A DNA stretch of 64,000 nucleotides from Siphonodentalium dalli. Its lineage: Eukaryota; Mollusca; Scaphopoda; Gadilida; Siphonodentaliidae. Positions 1 to 10,834 of the stretch are shown here, one piece after another. Positions within the stretch are counted from its first letter, which is position 1. Each line of letters begins with the position of its first letter. The position numbers were made by a program, and so were the translations under genes. The notes beneath the pieces are model-generated. The model was not told where the DNA came from. It searched no databases and saw only the letters and a program-made list of their open reading frames with translations. Where the stretch lies: NCBI GenBank assembly GCA_032622095.1, contig CP136066.1:51854109-51918108 (forward strand), written 5' to 3'.

Positions 1-850
1 TGTTGGAAGTTGGCAGCCATGCAGAGGAACAGCTTTTAATAAAGAAATATATTACATGCGTTGATTTTTTTCACTGTCATAAATTTCCAGTCATGCAGAA
101 AATCAAAAACGTTCCCAGGTTTTGAACTGGTAGAATATTATGGGAATTTATGTGCGTAGCCAGAGTAGAGCTTTGTGGCATGATCTACATAAAAATAAGT
201 TATCAAATTTGACTCATATAGCATTATAAGTTGAGGATTGCAAACTATGGTATAGCATATCTGGTTATGCAGTAGCATCGTTTTGGTGTCAAAATTAAAA
301 CGTTGAACCCTTCAAATGAATTCGTAGAAAACACCAGTATTTGTGATTGCCACAAGCCAAACAAAAACTCCCACAAAATAGTTGTAAAAATAATAAATTT
401 GGGAACATGTCCATATCTGAGCAAAGCTGGCGTGCGAATGAATCAACTGTGACATGATAACACCAGTCACCACTTAGACACGCCCTCACTCAAGATTATT
501 TACAGCTCCACCCTTTGACTGATTGTTTGACAATTCTAAACCGCGATGAAGAAAAGACGGACAAATGTTTGGACAACCGATATTATGTAAGCAAGTTTGG
601 TATCCGATTTTTCTCACCTTGTAAAACAAGAATCTCAAGAACGACAACAGTTTACTCAAAACAATTAATGATCCTGAGTATAATGCAGTAAATACCTTCA
701 ATTCTTAGTCTAATATTACACACAATGCAATTGATCCCACTGTATATGTGATTGGGGTAGTGATCCCGTGTCAATTGGGGTGATTTTGAGCACTCGTAAC
801 TACATATGAAAATTAGTCACTTCGCTCTGATTGTGAAAATAAATTGAAGC
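1..850. other. intergenic, nothing recognised
   Basis: AT-rich sequence. The two minus-strand frames of about 65-70 codons have no recognisable domain, no splice context and low-complexity composition. I see no repeat shared with the rest of the window. Confidence 0.6.
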
Positions 851-1285
851 CAAATGGCGGATTGGGCTCCAAAATATACATAATAGTATTCGCTTTTGAA
901 TTGTGGACGGTTTCCATATAGGTCAATACATACTTGAACTACCTTTCTTCGGGCGTTTGAGGTCCCAGCAAGACGCATTGAAGTCATAAGAAATACAACT
1001 TTCAACACGGTATATCGGTCCCAAACAAACAACAGCGACATGGGCATGGAGCAGAACAGAGCGTTTGTGTTAGTCTTTTCCTGATATGGTAGAAATAAAA
1101 AAAAGAAGTTTGTTTCACTTCTGTGCAAAAATAGCTGGAAAATGACTGACCATGATAAGTATTTTTTTCAGTGCATATACAGGCGGTATACCAATTTGTC
1201 GTGTATTTGTCAACCTATTTTACATCTCCTTTCAAAATACGTAGACACAATTTTAAAAGCTCAAATGAGCTATGTCCAGCTGACG
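851..1285 (+). repeat. dispersed repeat family C, copy 1
   Basis: About 430 bp shared with copies near 2153, 12268 and (inverted) 37996. Landmarks in order are ATTCGCTTTTGAATT, a GGTCGATAAATA-like block, ATGAAAAATACAACT, TTCCTGATATGGTAG and a TTTTTCAG-rich 3' part. The two ends are weakly inverted relative to each other, which suggests a decayed non-autonomous DNA transposon. This copy is the most diverged. No coding capacity is visible. Confidence 0.65.
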
Positions 1286-1384
1286 CTACAAAGAGAATTG
1301 TAATAGTTTCCAATAACTCATTGCATGAATTCAAACTATTCTCGCGCAAAAAAAAATCTACCTATAATGTGAAATATGTACATA

Positions 1385-1690
1385 TGTGATTAGTTGATTC
1401 TGAAAAGAGCAGATAATGGATTCATACCCATTATTTCGTTTTATGGCGCGTGCCACAGTGAAAACACACGTTAAAGAGCGTGCATATGGACAGTCGTACG
1501 TGGGCTTGTTTCTGTCATTGTCCGCACATAAACCGCATATAATCGCCTCATTATGAGTAGATAATGTGACTAAAAAGCTCCCATGTTCAGCACATTGACG
1601 ACTCAAAATGAGGCGATTCTAAGCAGATTATCTATATAAAATATTATTATAAGCAGATAATGTGCTGCTTATCGGAGAACAGGCTGAACG
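1385..1690 (+). repeat. dispersed repeat family D, partial copy
   Basis: Carries family landmarks: CATTATTTCGTTTTATGG, GCACATAAACCGCATATAAT, ATGAGGCGATTCTAAGCAGA and GGAGAACAGGCTG. The same blocks occur at 18.27-19.56 kb, 36.0 kb and 49.65 kb. It is a truncated version of the palindromic element best preserved at 18270-18788. Confidence 0.65.
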
Positions 1691-2152
1691 TTCACCAGAT
1701 TGTTTCCATTCAGACGAAAAATATTGTCACAAATTGTTAGTTGCACCACCGTTAATTATATCCAATCCTAATCCGATAGTAATTAGCTATATACATTACA
1801 GTTAATGATACACATATAACTCTCTTCAAATCAAAGGGGAGTCTTGAATAATGCAGAAGCTTCGTCAAATTACGTTCTTAATAATGCTTAACAATTGAGT
1901 GATCGTTCCATTTGATAAAAATCAAGTTAGTAATGAAATTCAAATATCATCATTGAATAGAGTCCCCAAAAGAGACTCAGTTGAAAGAAGAATAATATTT
2001 TACCGAAGTTTCCATTTAGGCCATTATACTTAAAAAAACACATTCCAGACAATAACTATCTTGGTCAACCCAACACAGTTCTTTATCCAACAGTTGATCA
2101 TTTGGTTGAATTAGTTAAGAATCTTTGACAGGGTTGTTATATGAGCCAGACT
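1691..2152. other. intergenic, nothing recognised
   Basis: AT-rich sequence between two repeats. No open frame or structure that I can support. Confidence 0.5.
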
Positions 2153-2527
2153 TAAAATACACATAATACACATAATATTATTCGCTTTTGAATTTTTCTA
2201 AGTATCGAAACAGGTCGATAAATAACTGAACTAATGAAAAATACAACTGTGAATACGGTGTGTTCGGTCCAAAACAAAAAGCGCCATTTGTGCGACATGA
2301 AACATAAAAGAGCGTTCTGTTGTATTCTGTTCCTGATATGGTAGCAATAAAGAGCATTTATCTGACTTCTGGCGAAAAGTTGAACACGGCTGAAAAATGT
2401 CTGTGACTTTGGCAAGTGTTTTTCAGAGCATATGAAGCCGGTATATCATAGTTCGTTTATTTATCGACCTATCGTATCCGTCGCTCAAAATTACGTAGAA
2501 AAAAAATTGGAGGTTCGAATGAGCCAT
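2153..2527 (+). repeat. dispersed repeat family C, copy 2
   Basis: Well-preserved copy. It contains TATTCGCTTTTGAATTTTTC, a CAGGTCGATAAATAAC block, TTCCTGATATGGTAGCAATA, GGCGAAAAGTTGAA and CGTTTATTTATCGACCTATC. The last block is the inverted counterpart of the GGTCGATAAATA block near the start, so the copy has subterminal inverted repeats. Open frames here are chance frames inside the repeat. Confidence 0.75.
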
Positions 2528-4105
2528 GTCCATTTAAGCAATTCGTACATACAATTTTTATCGATTCTGGCGATATTCATCATTTGGGATTTCTCTGGGA
2601 CAATACCATGTACTTTGACACCTCCTTATCGATGGGTTTGAAATATTCAGCATACAACTTCCAAAGGGCTTCTTCCATGATTACGTATAAGGTGGAAGAA
2701 AGGGAAATTACGTATTAAACTGTTTGGACGATTTTGTACCCACAACAGCTGTGTTAGCCTGTCAAACTTAAGCATTACCGGTGATAGAACAGATTAGATA
2801 TTCGAATTAGTTAATCGTTGGTTCAATAAAAAGAAGGCCTCGCCGAGAGAATTGCAATCCCTTCTTGGATAACTTCATTTTATCAGCCAATGTATTAAGC
2901 TATGTATATTGTTTGCCTTGTGTAAACATTTATTTCTCTGAATCATGCACATGAATTAACAAAAGTGAATAATATAACATAATGACAATTATATCAGAGA
3001 ATGGGAATTCCAGAAAACATGACGCTTATATCAGCCATACCCCCAAATTGTTTGTTTCTAGACAATTGGTCTGACTAAGATAATTTGAGTCATTTCATCC
3101 AAAGAGACAAATTTCCATTCAACAATATGGTTACAAAGATCTACTTTGGTGGGCAACAGTTTTGAGAGATTAATGATGGCATTTCGATGTTGTATATGGA
3201 GTGGTCCCAACCGGATGAGATATTGTCGCTCTGTGTGTAGATGAATGTTCCATATAGAATGTTTCCATACCTCATTTTCTATAAATATTTTGTATAGTTA
3301 TCTAGATATCAATTTATAGGAGTTATTGCCCACCTGTGTAGCACTGAAACTATGGGGAAATACATTTGGTAGGAAATAGGAAAGAAAAACGAATTTGGCA
3401 GATACATATCTGTTGGAGGTTTGAAGTGTGCATTTAAAGATGCAAACCCCGAAGTAAAGCTCCCCAATTACCATTTCTTTTGCTTCGGGGGTAAAATATA
3501 TTTGATTCGAGTTGAGTAACCCACCCATCACATCTCAGAGTGATCAGATGTCGATTTTTAAAATATATTACTTTTCACCACCAATACTTTTTGGCGTCCT
3601 GGAAAAAAGTCGACGAGCCGACGTTCTCGGACCAAATTGAGGATAACTCTAAAATAAAGTGGCTATGTGTGTTAGATATTTGACAAACCAGCCTATGTAT
3701 GTTAGATATTTGATAAACCAGCCAAATTTCGTTGAACAAGATGTTGATAAATAACAGGTTTTCTATACTTTAGTTGACTGGTTAGCATTATTTTTGGGCA
3801 ATTCATCGATTCTGATATAACTGAAGCGGCATTTCAAAATTTTTTGTTGTTTTTGGAATCTGATAATATTGGGCCATCGAATGAGTGCTTTTAAATGGTA
3901 ACTCCAACATTATGGCATATCTGATCTGTGTCTAGGTGTGAGGGAGGAACTTCATTCAGTAAAGGGGATTTCCACTTCGTTCATTGCAGATATTGAAACA
4001 GAGAACAAGAGTATCGCACCGAACACATTTTGCTGAAGGTACCAACAATTTACACACGCACATCTTTATATATTTACAATGTATAATTCAAATTCGTCCC
4101 ATTGT
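2528..4105. other. intergenic, nothing recognised
   Basis: AT-rich. It holds only a 30-bp direct duplication at 3663-3722 (CTATGTRTGTTAGATATTTG core, two copies with two differences). The minus-strand frame at 3298-3531 shows no domain and I do not call it a gene. Confidence 0.5.
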
Positions 4106-5093
4106 CAGCTAGAGTCTTTATACATCTGGGCCTGTATGCTTAGTTCCTTAGACAGCTAGAGTCTTTATACATCTGGGCCTGTATGCTTAGTTCCTTAGAC
4201 AGCTAGAGTCTTTATACATCTGGGCCTGTATGCTTAGTTCCTTAGACAGCTAGAGTCTTTATACATCTGGGCCTGTATGCTTAGTTCCTTAGGCAGCTAG
4301 AGTCTTTATACATCTGGGCCTGTATGCTTAGTTCCTTAGACAGCTAGAGTCTTTATACATCTGGGCCTGTATGCTTAGTTCCTTAGACAGCTAGAGTCTG
4401 TATACATCTGGGCCTGTATGCTTAGTTCCTTAGACAGCTAGAGTCTTTATACATCTGGGCCTGTATACTTAGTTCCTTAGACAGCTAGAGTGTTTATACA
4501 TCTGGACCTGTATGCTTAGTTCCTTAGACAGCTAGAGTCTGTATACATCTGGGCCTGTATGCTTAGTTCCTTAGACAGCTAGAGTCTTTATACATCTGGG
4601 CCTGTATACTTAGTTCATTAGACAGCTAGAGTGTTTGTACATCTGGACATGTATGCTTAGTTCCTTAGACAGCTAGAGTATTTATACATCTGGGCCTGTA
4701 TGCTTAGTTCCTTAGACACCTAGAGTCTTTATACATCTGGGCCTGTATACTTAGTTCCTTAGACAGCTAGAGTGTTTATACATCTGGACCTGTATGCTTA
4801 GTTCCTTAGACAGCTAGAGTCTGTATACATCTGGGCCTGTATGCTTAGTTCCTTAGACAGCTAGAGTCTTTATACATCTGGGCCTGTATACTTAGTTCCT
4901 TAGACAGCTAGAGTGTTTGTACATCTGGACCTGTATGCTTAGTTCCTTAGACAGCTAGAGTATTTATACATCTGGGCCTGTATGCTTAGTTCCTTAGACA
5001 CCTAGAGTCTTTATACATCTGGGCCTGTATGCTTAGTTCCTTAGACAGCTAGAGTGTTTATACATCTGGACCTGTATGCTTAGTTCCTTAGAC
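4106..5093 (+). repeat. 47-bp minisatellite, 21 copies
   Basis: Twenty-one head-to-tail 47-bp units beginning CAGCTAGAGTCTTTATACAT and ending TTAGTTCCTTAGA fill 988 bp. The first six units are almost identical. The later ones form a higher-order pattern: units 10-15 and 16-21 carry the same series of six variants, giving a 282-bp second-order repeat, and units 7-9 begin the same series. There are no unique spacers, so this is not a CRISPR-like array. It ends abruptly into unique sequence on both sides. Confidence 0.95.
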
Positions 5094-6516
5094 GATCCTT
5101 TAAGTCTACCTTTTCTATACACAACTGTTTCTTAGTCATGCGTATTTTGTTTACATATTGATCAGAATTACAGTATTGGGGTATTTAAGTCCTATTCAAA
5201 TTTGCTACTAAAAGGTGTCGCACGATAAAATCCTCACTGTCCAAAGCGTGCTCTGTCTATAATTCCTGAAATTTTAATGAATTGCTTCACCTTATGGGTT
5301 TATGCACTGTTTGTTGTTTATTTCTATTGGCCTTCATCCTAATGACTAGAAATTAGTTCCAATTTCAAAATATTCTGTTAGTACCGTAAACGTTCTCCAT
5401 CGAACCCATGTTGAATGTTTTGAACACAAACTTAGTATTACAATTCGCTGGTCAAAAACTATTTAGTTTTGACAGAGAAGATTGAGAATTTTCATAACTA
5501 GCATTCCTTGCTAAAAATTTGTCCTGTTGCATACACAGGTTTCATTAGTGCCAGCACCATTTAATGTTACATCATTCAGGATAACACATAAAACTGGTTG
5601 TACCCATCACTTATCCTGACCTGATTCAGAAACCTTATAACTTGGACAGTAGAGATCCGCTTCTTTATTCGTCCCATTCATTCAGAGAGGTTAGAAGTCG
5701 GAAATGAAGCAGAATATTTTGAATCAGCATATAGTTATCTGATCGTGGTTATGTCTTCAAATTGACCTAGATCAGTGGATTGTGATTCTACAAAGACCAG
5801 ATAATTCAAAGTGAATAACAACCTGAGGGATTTTTGTCATCGATATAATGTAACATTTGGACATTCATTCAAGCATTTTCTAAAGATGGAATTCCAGATC
5901 GGTTATTATTTGCTATTCGTGATTGTGGCATCCATCTGAAATTTCTAGGTTCAATGGTATTGTCAAGCCTTTTTTGCAGTTCATAAAACAGATGTGAAAA
6001 CTTAAAAAAAATAATTAATATTGATATTAGTATTGCTATTGTGTGCTTATAATATCGATAACATTTTACTACCATTTCAGACATTAGTTCATGCACAAAT
6101 CGCATTGCATATACAAATGGTCCTTTCTTTCACCAAGGGTTGACCCAGACAGACGCTCTGAGCAAGCTTCCCAGAATTAGTCACTTTGAGTCAAATATTC
6201 TTTTGGTGAGGCTTGGTGTCTTACTTGTGCATGTGATGGAATGGACTTTCTTGGTTATTAGTGTAATAACTTGTTTATTCAATTGTACGTATATAATTTA
6301 TGACTTTCTCTGCGCAGAAGTAAAGCAAGCTTTACGTCATTCATGGTCTTAATTTAGGAGCCAGTATCCATGACTGTGAGGTAGGATAGACATTTACTAC
6401 CCGTTACCCCTCACTTTGGTTTGGCGAAAATGTAAACAAATTCATCTTAATTACTGATCTAAACACATTCCAAATTATACATATGTTGCCATTGGGTCTA
6501 GGTAATTTTGTAAATA
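5094..6516. other. intergenic, nothing recognised
   Basis: AT-rich sequence with two short open frames (5869-6105 on minus, 6140-6352 on plus). Neither has a recognisable domain. The second has hydrophobic stretches but nothing else to support it. Confidence 0.45.
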
Positions 6517-6959
6517 TGTGACCCGCCATATCAAATCCAGTCGTAAGTCGGGATTTTTTGTACCCTGTCTCAATGCTTTCTCTTATATATCCGAATCGAC
6601 CATAGGTCGCCTCGCATATATAAGAGAATGCATTGGCCTAACAATTTTTTATCATTTTTTTAAAATAAATGTTTCTTACAATTTTTAGGACATAAAATAA
6701 AAAACATCCATTACCCTGCAGGGAGCCCCACACATATATAGAAGCATATAGAAGAGTGTCGTCTGATCATGTATGGGTAAAATTATAACATTGTTAAAGA
6801 ATACAAGAACAAATTATTAAAATTGTAAAAAATTGTTAGGCCAATGCATTCTCTTATATATGCGAGGCGACCTATGGTCGAGTCGCATATATAAGAGAAT
6901 GCATTGGCACAGGGTAAAAGAATCCCGACTTACGACTGGATTTGATATGGGGGGTCACA
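6517..6959 (+). mobile_element. foldback MITE family A, full copy 1
   Basis: A 443-bp element with inverted ends starting TGTGACCCGCCATATCAAAT, flanked on both sides by TA, as expected for Tc1/mariner-type insertion. Inside each end is a ~69-bp near-perfect palindrome (CCAATGCATTCTCTTATATA / reverse). The unique centre includes CCCTGCAGGGAGCCCCACAC. There is no transposase, so it is non-autonomous. The left palindrome has decayed in this copy. Other copies are at 7208, 8679, 10312 and 38977. Confidence 0.85.
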
Positions 6960-7207
6960 TATGTAGTATGTGTGGTGTGATACAGCATTGCAGTACATGT
7001 TATCATAATACAATTTACTGCTAGTCAATTGCCATAAAATTCGTTTTTGAATTATTGTGTAATATACCAGTCGTAAATTTATGTGTAATGTTGTATTTAA
7101 TGGTATCTATGTTGGGGAACATTGCTCCTCACATTTTTGGCATGGATTTATTATTTATGGAAGATTTCAACGGAATTTGAATGGATATTCCATACGCGTT
7201 CAATTTT

Positions 7208-7404
7208 TTACCCTGTGCCAATGCATTCTCTTATATATGCGAGTCGACCATAGGTCGCCTCGCATATATAAGAGAATGCATTGGCCTAACAATTTTTTAT
7301 CATTTTTTTAAAATAAACGTTTCTTACAATTTTCAGGACATAAAATAAAAAAACATCCTTTACCCTGCAGGGAGCCCCACACATATATAGAAAAGTGTCG
7401 TCTG
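7208..7404 (+). mobile_element. MITE family A, partial copy
   Basis: Starts inside the family at ACCCTGTGCCAATGCATTCT, keeps one intact palindrome (about 7217-7285) and the PstI-containing centre, and stops just after GTGTCGTCTGC. Both ends of the full element are missing. Confidence 0.8.
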
Positions 7405-7419
7405 CGCAGACCAACGAGA

Positions 7420-7870
7420 CATTTAGATTGTGGCTGACTTTTTGCACATTTGGGAGATCATGGGTGTCTTGTTGCATGCTTGTGATCCTATGTATCATAC
7501 CATGCTACTATGGCCAATTCAGAGAAACTATGGTAATCATCAAAGTAAAATAGATCATAGTTCATTTAGGACGGTATTTTGTTGGTGGTCAAACTACGAT
7601 AATCACCATCACACCATGGCAATTACTATCTTATCATCGTAAGTTCCATGGCGGCATGGCAATTACCTTGAAATCATGGCAATCATCGTGGTAAAATAAA
7701 CAATAGAGAATCTACATCGGTGTTTTTGGTGGTGAAATTATGGTAAGTACTATGGTAATTTCCCCATAGTTTTAATAACCATGGGTGTTCGCCATAGTAA
7801 TTACCATATATTACCGTAAATTAACTGTTTTTGCTATGGTAAACCATGGGAAAGTTCTATAAGAAAACAT
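7420..7870. repeat. ATGGTAATTACC-rich low-complexity block
   Basis: CATGGCAATTAC, CTATGGTAATC, CCATAGTAATTACC and similar words recur in both orientations for about 450 bp. The motif is itself partly palindromic. It looks like decayed simple or short-period sequence. No gene seen. Confidence 0.5.
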
Positions 7871-8644
7871 TTATGGAACAAGAACTTTCTAAAATAGAAA
7901 GACGGAAACTTAGCCTGGCATGGTCATATTAAAAAATTCTACAAGACCGAACAATTTAACAGATATTGATTGGTACGTACGTATATATGACTTGCAAATT
8001 TGTGATCACACACCTTATTAATAAAAAATATATTCAGCAATCAATTTTCAACTACATCATGCAACTTTAGTCTTGTTATGCATTAGATTTGTAGAATAGT
8101 TGATAATATTACTGAGCAATGTCAACCATACTTTTTGTCAATTACTCTATCTGGTAGGCTAACTAGAATATGACGTGTTGCGTTTGTGTTTGTAAATTAA
8201 CATATAGCTACAGTAGATTACTAATATTTTCTTAGTAAAGTCGCGTATTATTGCCATTAAGTGGTGTTACCGTGAACATTTGAGAAAATCGCCAAATCCC
8301 CATAGGATAGAGTGTTAAAGTGATTTGAAACAACGAATCAAGATGTAAATAGTTACAATTGCGCGTATTTCATACAGACGATGATTTCTATGGAGTGGTA
8401 TGGTCGATTTCTTTGAAATTTAAGCGATGTTAGTAGAATGCCACATTCCCCAGTTTGGCATAGCACCTGAGTACTAACATATAAATTTCATGCACCCGAA
8501 GGAGTGGATAATATGTTTTTAAATGCTATCATAACTGCACCCAACGAAACTTATGTGACGACATCTACAGTCCCATACCAATACATCTCAGTGTCATACA
8601 TGTACCGTTTTATGACTTTAATGGTGTCAAATCGGACAGGGAAT
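7871..8644. other. intergenic, nothing recognised
   Basis: AT-rich, with no open frame, repeat or RNA gene that I can support. Confidence 0.5.
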
Positions 8645-9062
8645 AATGCTGGGCTCCTTATCGCATGTGGCCTTATTGACAAATAGTACCCGCCATATCA
8701 AATCCAGTCGTAAGTCGGGATTTTTTTTACCCTGTGCCAATGCATTATTTTATATATGCGAGTCGACCATAGGTCGCCTCGCATATATAAGAGAATGCAT
8801 TGGCCTAAAATTGTTTTTACAATTTTAATAATTTTTTCTTGTATTCTTTAACAATTTTATAATTTCACCCATACAGAGCCCCAGACAAACGTGAGCAGAC
8901 GACACTCTTCTATATGCTTCTATATATGTGTGGGGCTCCCTGCAGGGTAATGGCTGTTTTTTTATTTTATGTCCTAAAAATTGTAAGAAACAGTTATTTA
9001 AAAACAAATGATAAAAAATTGTTAGGCCAATGCTGGGCTCCTTATCGCATGTGGCCTTATTG
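8645..9062 (-). mobile_element. truncated MITE A between 34-bp direct repeats
   Basis: The left terminus (CCCGCCATATCAAATCCAGT), one palindrome (about 8737-8803) and the centre of family A are present, with the centre inverted relative to the copy at 6517. The copy stops at GGCCAATGC, where the second palindrome should begin. An identical 34-bp sequence (AATGCTGGGCTCCTTATCGC onward) sits on both sides, at 8645-8678 and 9029-9062. The right junction shares AATGC with the element, suggesting microhomology-mediated repair. Confidence 0.8.
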
Positions 9063-9064
9063 GC

Positions 9065-9257
9065 GTCACCTACAGTAATGTCCTAAATAATCGACTCCTT
9101 AACCACAGCAGAATTATGGGTAACTTTTCAGGATTTAGTCGGAAATATGGCTTGTTGCCATTCACCGGAAAACTCCCACTAAATCCGACTATATCCTGAA
9201 AAATTCACCATAATTTTTCTGTGGTTAAGGAGTCGATTATTTAGGGCATTAGTGTCA
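9065..9257. repeat. long hairpin (arms ~85 nt)
   Basis: Arms at about 9065-9150 and 9174-9257 share AAATAATCGACTCCTTAACC and TTTCAGGATWTAGTCGG in inverted orientation, with a short spacer. It resembles a small foldback insertion. An open frame at 9179-9481 overlaps it and is not credible as a gene. Confidence 0.8.
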
Positions 9258-9536
9258 CTATCAAACTTCGTGTGAGGGTTTGCGTACGTTCGAACGCACT
9301 GGTGTTGGGTACATAACACGAACATCAGCTGTGTGTTGTTAAATCGATTGGACATCTTAATGAGTAGCTTAATTAATCTTCGAAATGCACTTAGACATGC
9401 TGATGGACGCGGCGTTCTTGGAATATCTGTCGTGATGCATATGCAGATCGCCGTCATCGTAATGATTACGTCACTCCACATAAAGACATAACAATTAGTG
9501 ATCTCGTGAGCAGAACGTACCCCGCTGTCCCCCCAC

Positions 9537-9542
9537 TATATA
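9537..9542 (+). promoter_or_regulatory. TATA-like box of the NIT cyclase gene (proposed)
   Basis: TATATA within CCACTATATACCCGCGG lies about 120 bp before a consensus splice donor (CTCAAG|GTGAGT at 9661/9662). The spacing fits a transcription start near 9565-9570 and a short non-coding first exon. An ATAAAAG word at about 9571 is an alternative. This is inference from motif and position only. Confidence 0.35.
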
Positions 9543-9566
9543 CCCGCGGTTATCAATATTTACAGA

Positions 9567-9661
9567 GAAGATAAAAGCATCCAGCGACAACGCAAAAGAA
9601 GGAAAACACTTACGATTGCATTCAACATTACTTCTTCCTTGGAAACCTGTCTTTCCTCAAG
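9567..9661 (+). other. proposed 5' non-coding exon of the NIT cyclase gene
   Basis: The coding exon at 10859 is preceded by a good acceptor (TTTTGTTTCCCAG, ending at 10834), so an upstream exon is expected. The best donor upstream is CTCAAG|GTGAGT at 9661/9662, in a purine-rich stretch lacking family repeats. The exon's 5' limit is set only by the TATA-like box. The resulting intron (9662-10834) would hold the hairpin at 9736 and a complete family A MITE. Confidence 0.4.
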
Positions 9662-9735
9662 GTGAGTCCAATGTTTCTTCCAATATAAATTAAATCAAAT
9701 GATGACCGAATATATTCGACATATTTCATGCACTT

Positions 9736-9858
9736 GTGTGCTCTATGAATGATGCAAACAACATGGTAATTATAATGAAAATGAATTTATGACTCCAACC
9801 ATAAATTCATTTTCATTATAATTTCCATGTTATTTGCATCGTTCATAGAGCGCACGAT
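9736..9858. repeat. near-perfect hairpin, 57-nt arms, ~8-nt loop
   Basis: Arms 9736-9791 and 9800-9858 pair almost completely around the loop ACTCCAAC. ATAATGAAAATGAATTTATG is perfectly inverted. Only about five mismatches are visible. It lies inside the proposed first intron of the cyclase gene. It could be a recent foldback insertion or a small-RNA precursor, and sequence alone cannot separate these. Confidence 0.85.
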
Positions 9859-10311
9859 TGTATTTTACAGTAATCCATGACTCAAATTAATTCATGTGTT
9901 GCATATATTCTGCTGAGTATAAAAGCAGATGGTCCCATAAATGGTCGGATTTAGTGTACAGTACCCAATTAAAATTTGTACAATTGCAAATGCACAATTA
10001 CCCCAACTTTGAACAGATTGAGGGTAAGCTGAATTGATTGCTTCCGTCCGTTTTCCCGTCCGTCCACTCTCCCGAGTATGTATACTTATGGAGATGAATT
10101 TAACGATTTTTTTAAATTTCGGAATATATCCGTTATTTAGTCAATACAAACATTTAAAAAGAACGAACTATAACTCATATAACTATATATAGTAGTGGCT
10201 AGTTGGTTCCTGTTAACCCCTTTCGTATTAGATTATATTGATAAGCTATAGTCTGATATTCAATCGAGCATGGCAAGTGTTATTTACATGTAGATTGTAT
10301 ACCATTATATA

Positions 10312-10759
10312 TGTGACCCGCCATATCAAATCCAGTCGTAAGTCGGGATTGTTTTACCCTGTGCCAATGCATTCTCTTATATATGCGAGTCGACCATAGG
10401 TCGCCTCGCATATATAAGAGAATGCATTGGCCTAACATTTTTTTATCATTTCTTAAAATAAATGTTTCTTACATTTTTTAGGACATAAAATAAAAAACAT
10501 CCATTACCCTGCAGGGAGCCCCACACATATATAGACGCATATAGAAGAGTGTCGTCTGCTCATGTTTGTCTGGGGCTCTGTATGGGTCAAATTATAAAAT
10601 TGTTAAAGAATACAAGAAAAAAATATTAAAATTGTTAGGCCAATGCATTCTCTTATATATGCGAGGCGACCTATGGTCGACTCGCATATATAAGAGAATG
10701 CATTGGCACAGGGTAAAACAAATCCCGACTTACGACTGGATTTGATATGGCGGGTCACA
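10312..10759 (+). mobile_element. foldback MITE family A, full copy 2
   Basis: The best-preserved copy, 448 bp. Both ends are TGTGACCCGCCATATCAAAT inverted, both ~69-bp palindromes are intact (about 10362-10431 and 10639-10708), and TA flanks both sides. It ends only 75 bp before the splice acceptor of the first coding exon of the cyclase gene. Confidence 0.9.
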
Positions 10760-10834
10760 TATAACTAAGCCCGATTAGATGTTGTTTTATATATAATCCT
10801 TGTAGTATAACATAGAGCGTATTTTGTTTCCCAG

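Noticed and set aside
4106-5093. CRISPR-like array
   Set aside because: Units are contiguous 47-bp repeats without unique spacers, in animal DNA with spliced genes. It is a minisatellite.
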